From Vibrio navarrensis (lineage in GTDB: Bacteria > Pseudomonadota > Gammaproteobacteria > Enterobacterales > Vibrionaceae), in NCBI RefSeq assembly GCF_015767675.1, contig NZ_CP065218.1, forward strand, positions 992,001-1,056,000: a DNA stretch of 64,000 nt, given 5' to 3'. The notes under the pieces are model-generated. The model did no database searches. It was not told where the DNA came from and saw nothing but the letters and a program-made list of their open reading frames with translations. A program made the translations under genes and the position numbers. Below, piece by piece: positions 63,917 to 64,000 of this stretch (positions are counted from its first letter, which is position 1; each line of letters opens with the position of its first letter).

Positions 63917-64000
63917 TTGTCAGAACTCAATCTTCTTCGTTACTACGTGCGTTTGCAGCCTTTGGGAGTGGGCGTCGCGGTCAAAACCACGCTACAGGAG
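63917..64000 (+). CDS. Start of a second SgrR-family regulator, cut by window end
   Basis: A TTG at 63917 with GAGG 8 bases upstream opens a frame running to the last base (28 codons): SELNLLRYYVRLQPLGVGVA then VKTTLQE. The LRYYVRL...TTLQE pattern fits the first helix of the SgrR winged-helix domain, which continues with a RRNAQ/RHxRT-type recognition helix. Only the beginning is visible, so the call is tentative. Confidence 0.5.
   Translation, partial: MSELNLLRYYVRLQPLGVGVAVKTTLQE

Noticed and set aside
1..64000. CRISPR arrays, insertion sequences, tRNA or rRNA genes, prophage
   Set aside because: I looked for repeat arrays, transposase motifs and RNA gene signatures while reading and found none; a tRNA scan was not possible.

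Overview
The window reads as a continuous piece of a Vibrio chromosome, most like the V. vulnificus group and probably the smaller chromosome. Evidence: a Vibrio-type M9 collagenase, a periplasmic broad-spectrum racemase of the BsrV type, an FMN-riboswitch-controlled ribB, a PstSCAB-PhoU set with long Vibrio-type permeases, and moderate GC with dense two-strand packing. This assignment is recognition by eye; no search was run. I see no rRNA, tRNA, CRISPR array, insertion sequence or integron cassette.

Layout. 0-6.7 kb: end of a collagenase, a decayed remnant of an ETF-ubiquinone oxidoreductase gene, a chemoreceptor, the Bsr-type racemase and an AraC regulator. 6.9-13.7 kb: Dps, a TDT/SLAC1-type transporter, a carboxymuconolactone-decarboxylase-like protein, and an RND adaptor-pump pair. 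13.9-25.6 kb: an arsenic/phosphate island (arsR-acr3; pstSCAB-phoU; then an ArsC-like pseudoenzyme, a second arsR, GAPDH, a dual-specificity phosphatase and arsJ; then a frameshifted arsC). 26-31.9 kb: a SirB2-like membrane protein behind an FNR-type box, an MFS exporter divergent from an SgrR-family regulator, pnuC with a nucleoside phosphorylase, and a Crp/Fnr regulator. 32.2-42 kb: the folate-independent methionine synthase pair MesX-MesD, regulators with divergent small-molecule transporters, isochorismatase, a dicarboxylate/amino-acid symporter, nitroreductase and RlmC. 42-53.5 kb: an unknown exported protein, an M3-type peptidase, a MocR regulator divergent from an EamA transporter, a periplasmic binding protein, a modular secreted endonuclease and an alpha-amylase lipoprotein. 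53.7-60 kb: a RstAB/CarRS-like two-component pair followed by dgkA-eptA-phosphoglycerol-transferase, an envelope-lipid remodelling operon. 60.2-64 kb: oxidoreductase/LysR pair, a stand-alone CBM48 protein, riboswitch-ribB, a 40-residue protein, and the start of a second SgrR-family gene.

The most interesting block is the arsenic island. One operon (arsR-acr3) should export arsenite. The other couples GAPDH, which can make 1-arseno-3-phosphoglycerate, to ArsJ, which exports it. Between them lies the high-affinity phosphate (and adventitious arsenate) importer. The second operon also carries two proteins not part of the described GAPDH-ArsJ pathway: a 125-residue protein that looks like an LMW-PTP-type arsenate reductase stripped of every catalytic residue, and an HCX5R phosphatase. 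The only recognisable true arsC is frameshifted, so arsenate detoxification here may rest on the ArsJ route.

Other coherent modules: DgkA can recycle the diacylglycerol released when EptA and the LtaS/OpgB-like enzyme strip phospholipid headgroups; PnuC with a nucleoside phosphorylase suggests nicotinamide riboside or another nucleoside salvage route; and three regulator/transporter pairs are divergently arranged (LysR/EamA, MocR/EamA, SgrR/MFS).
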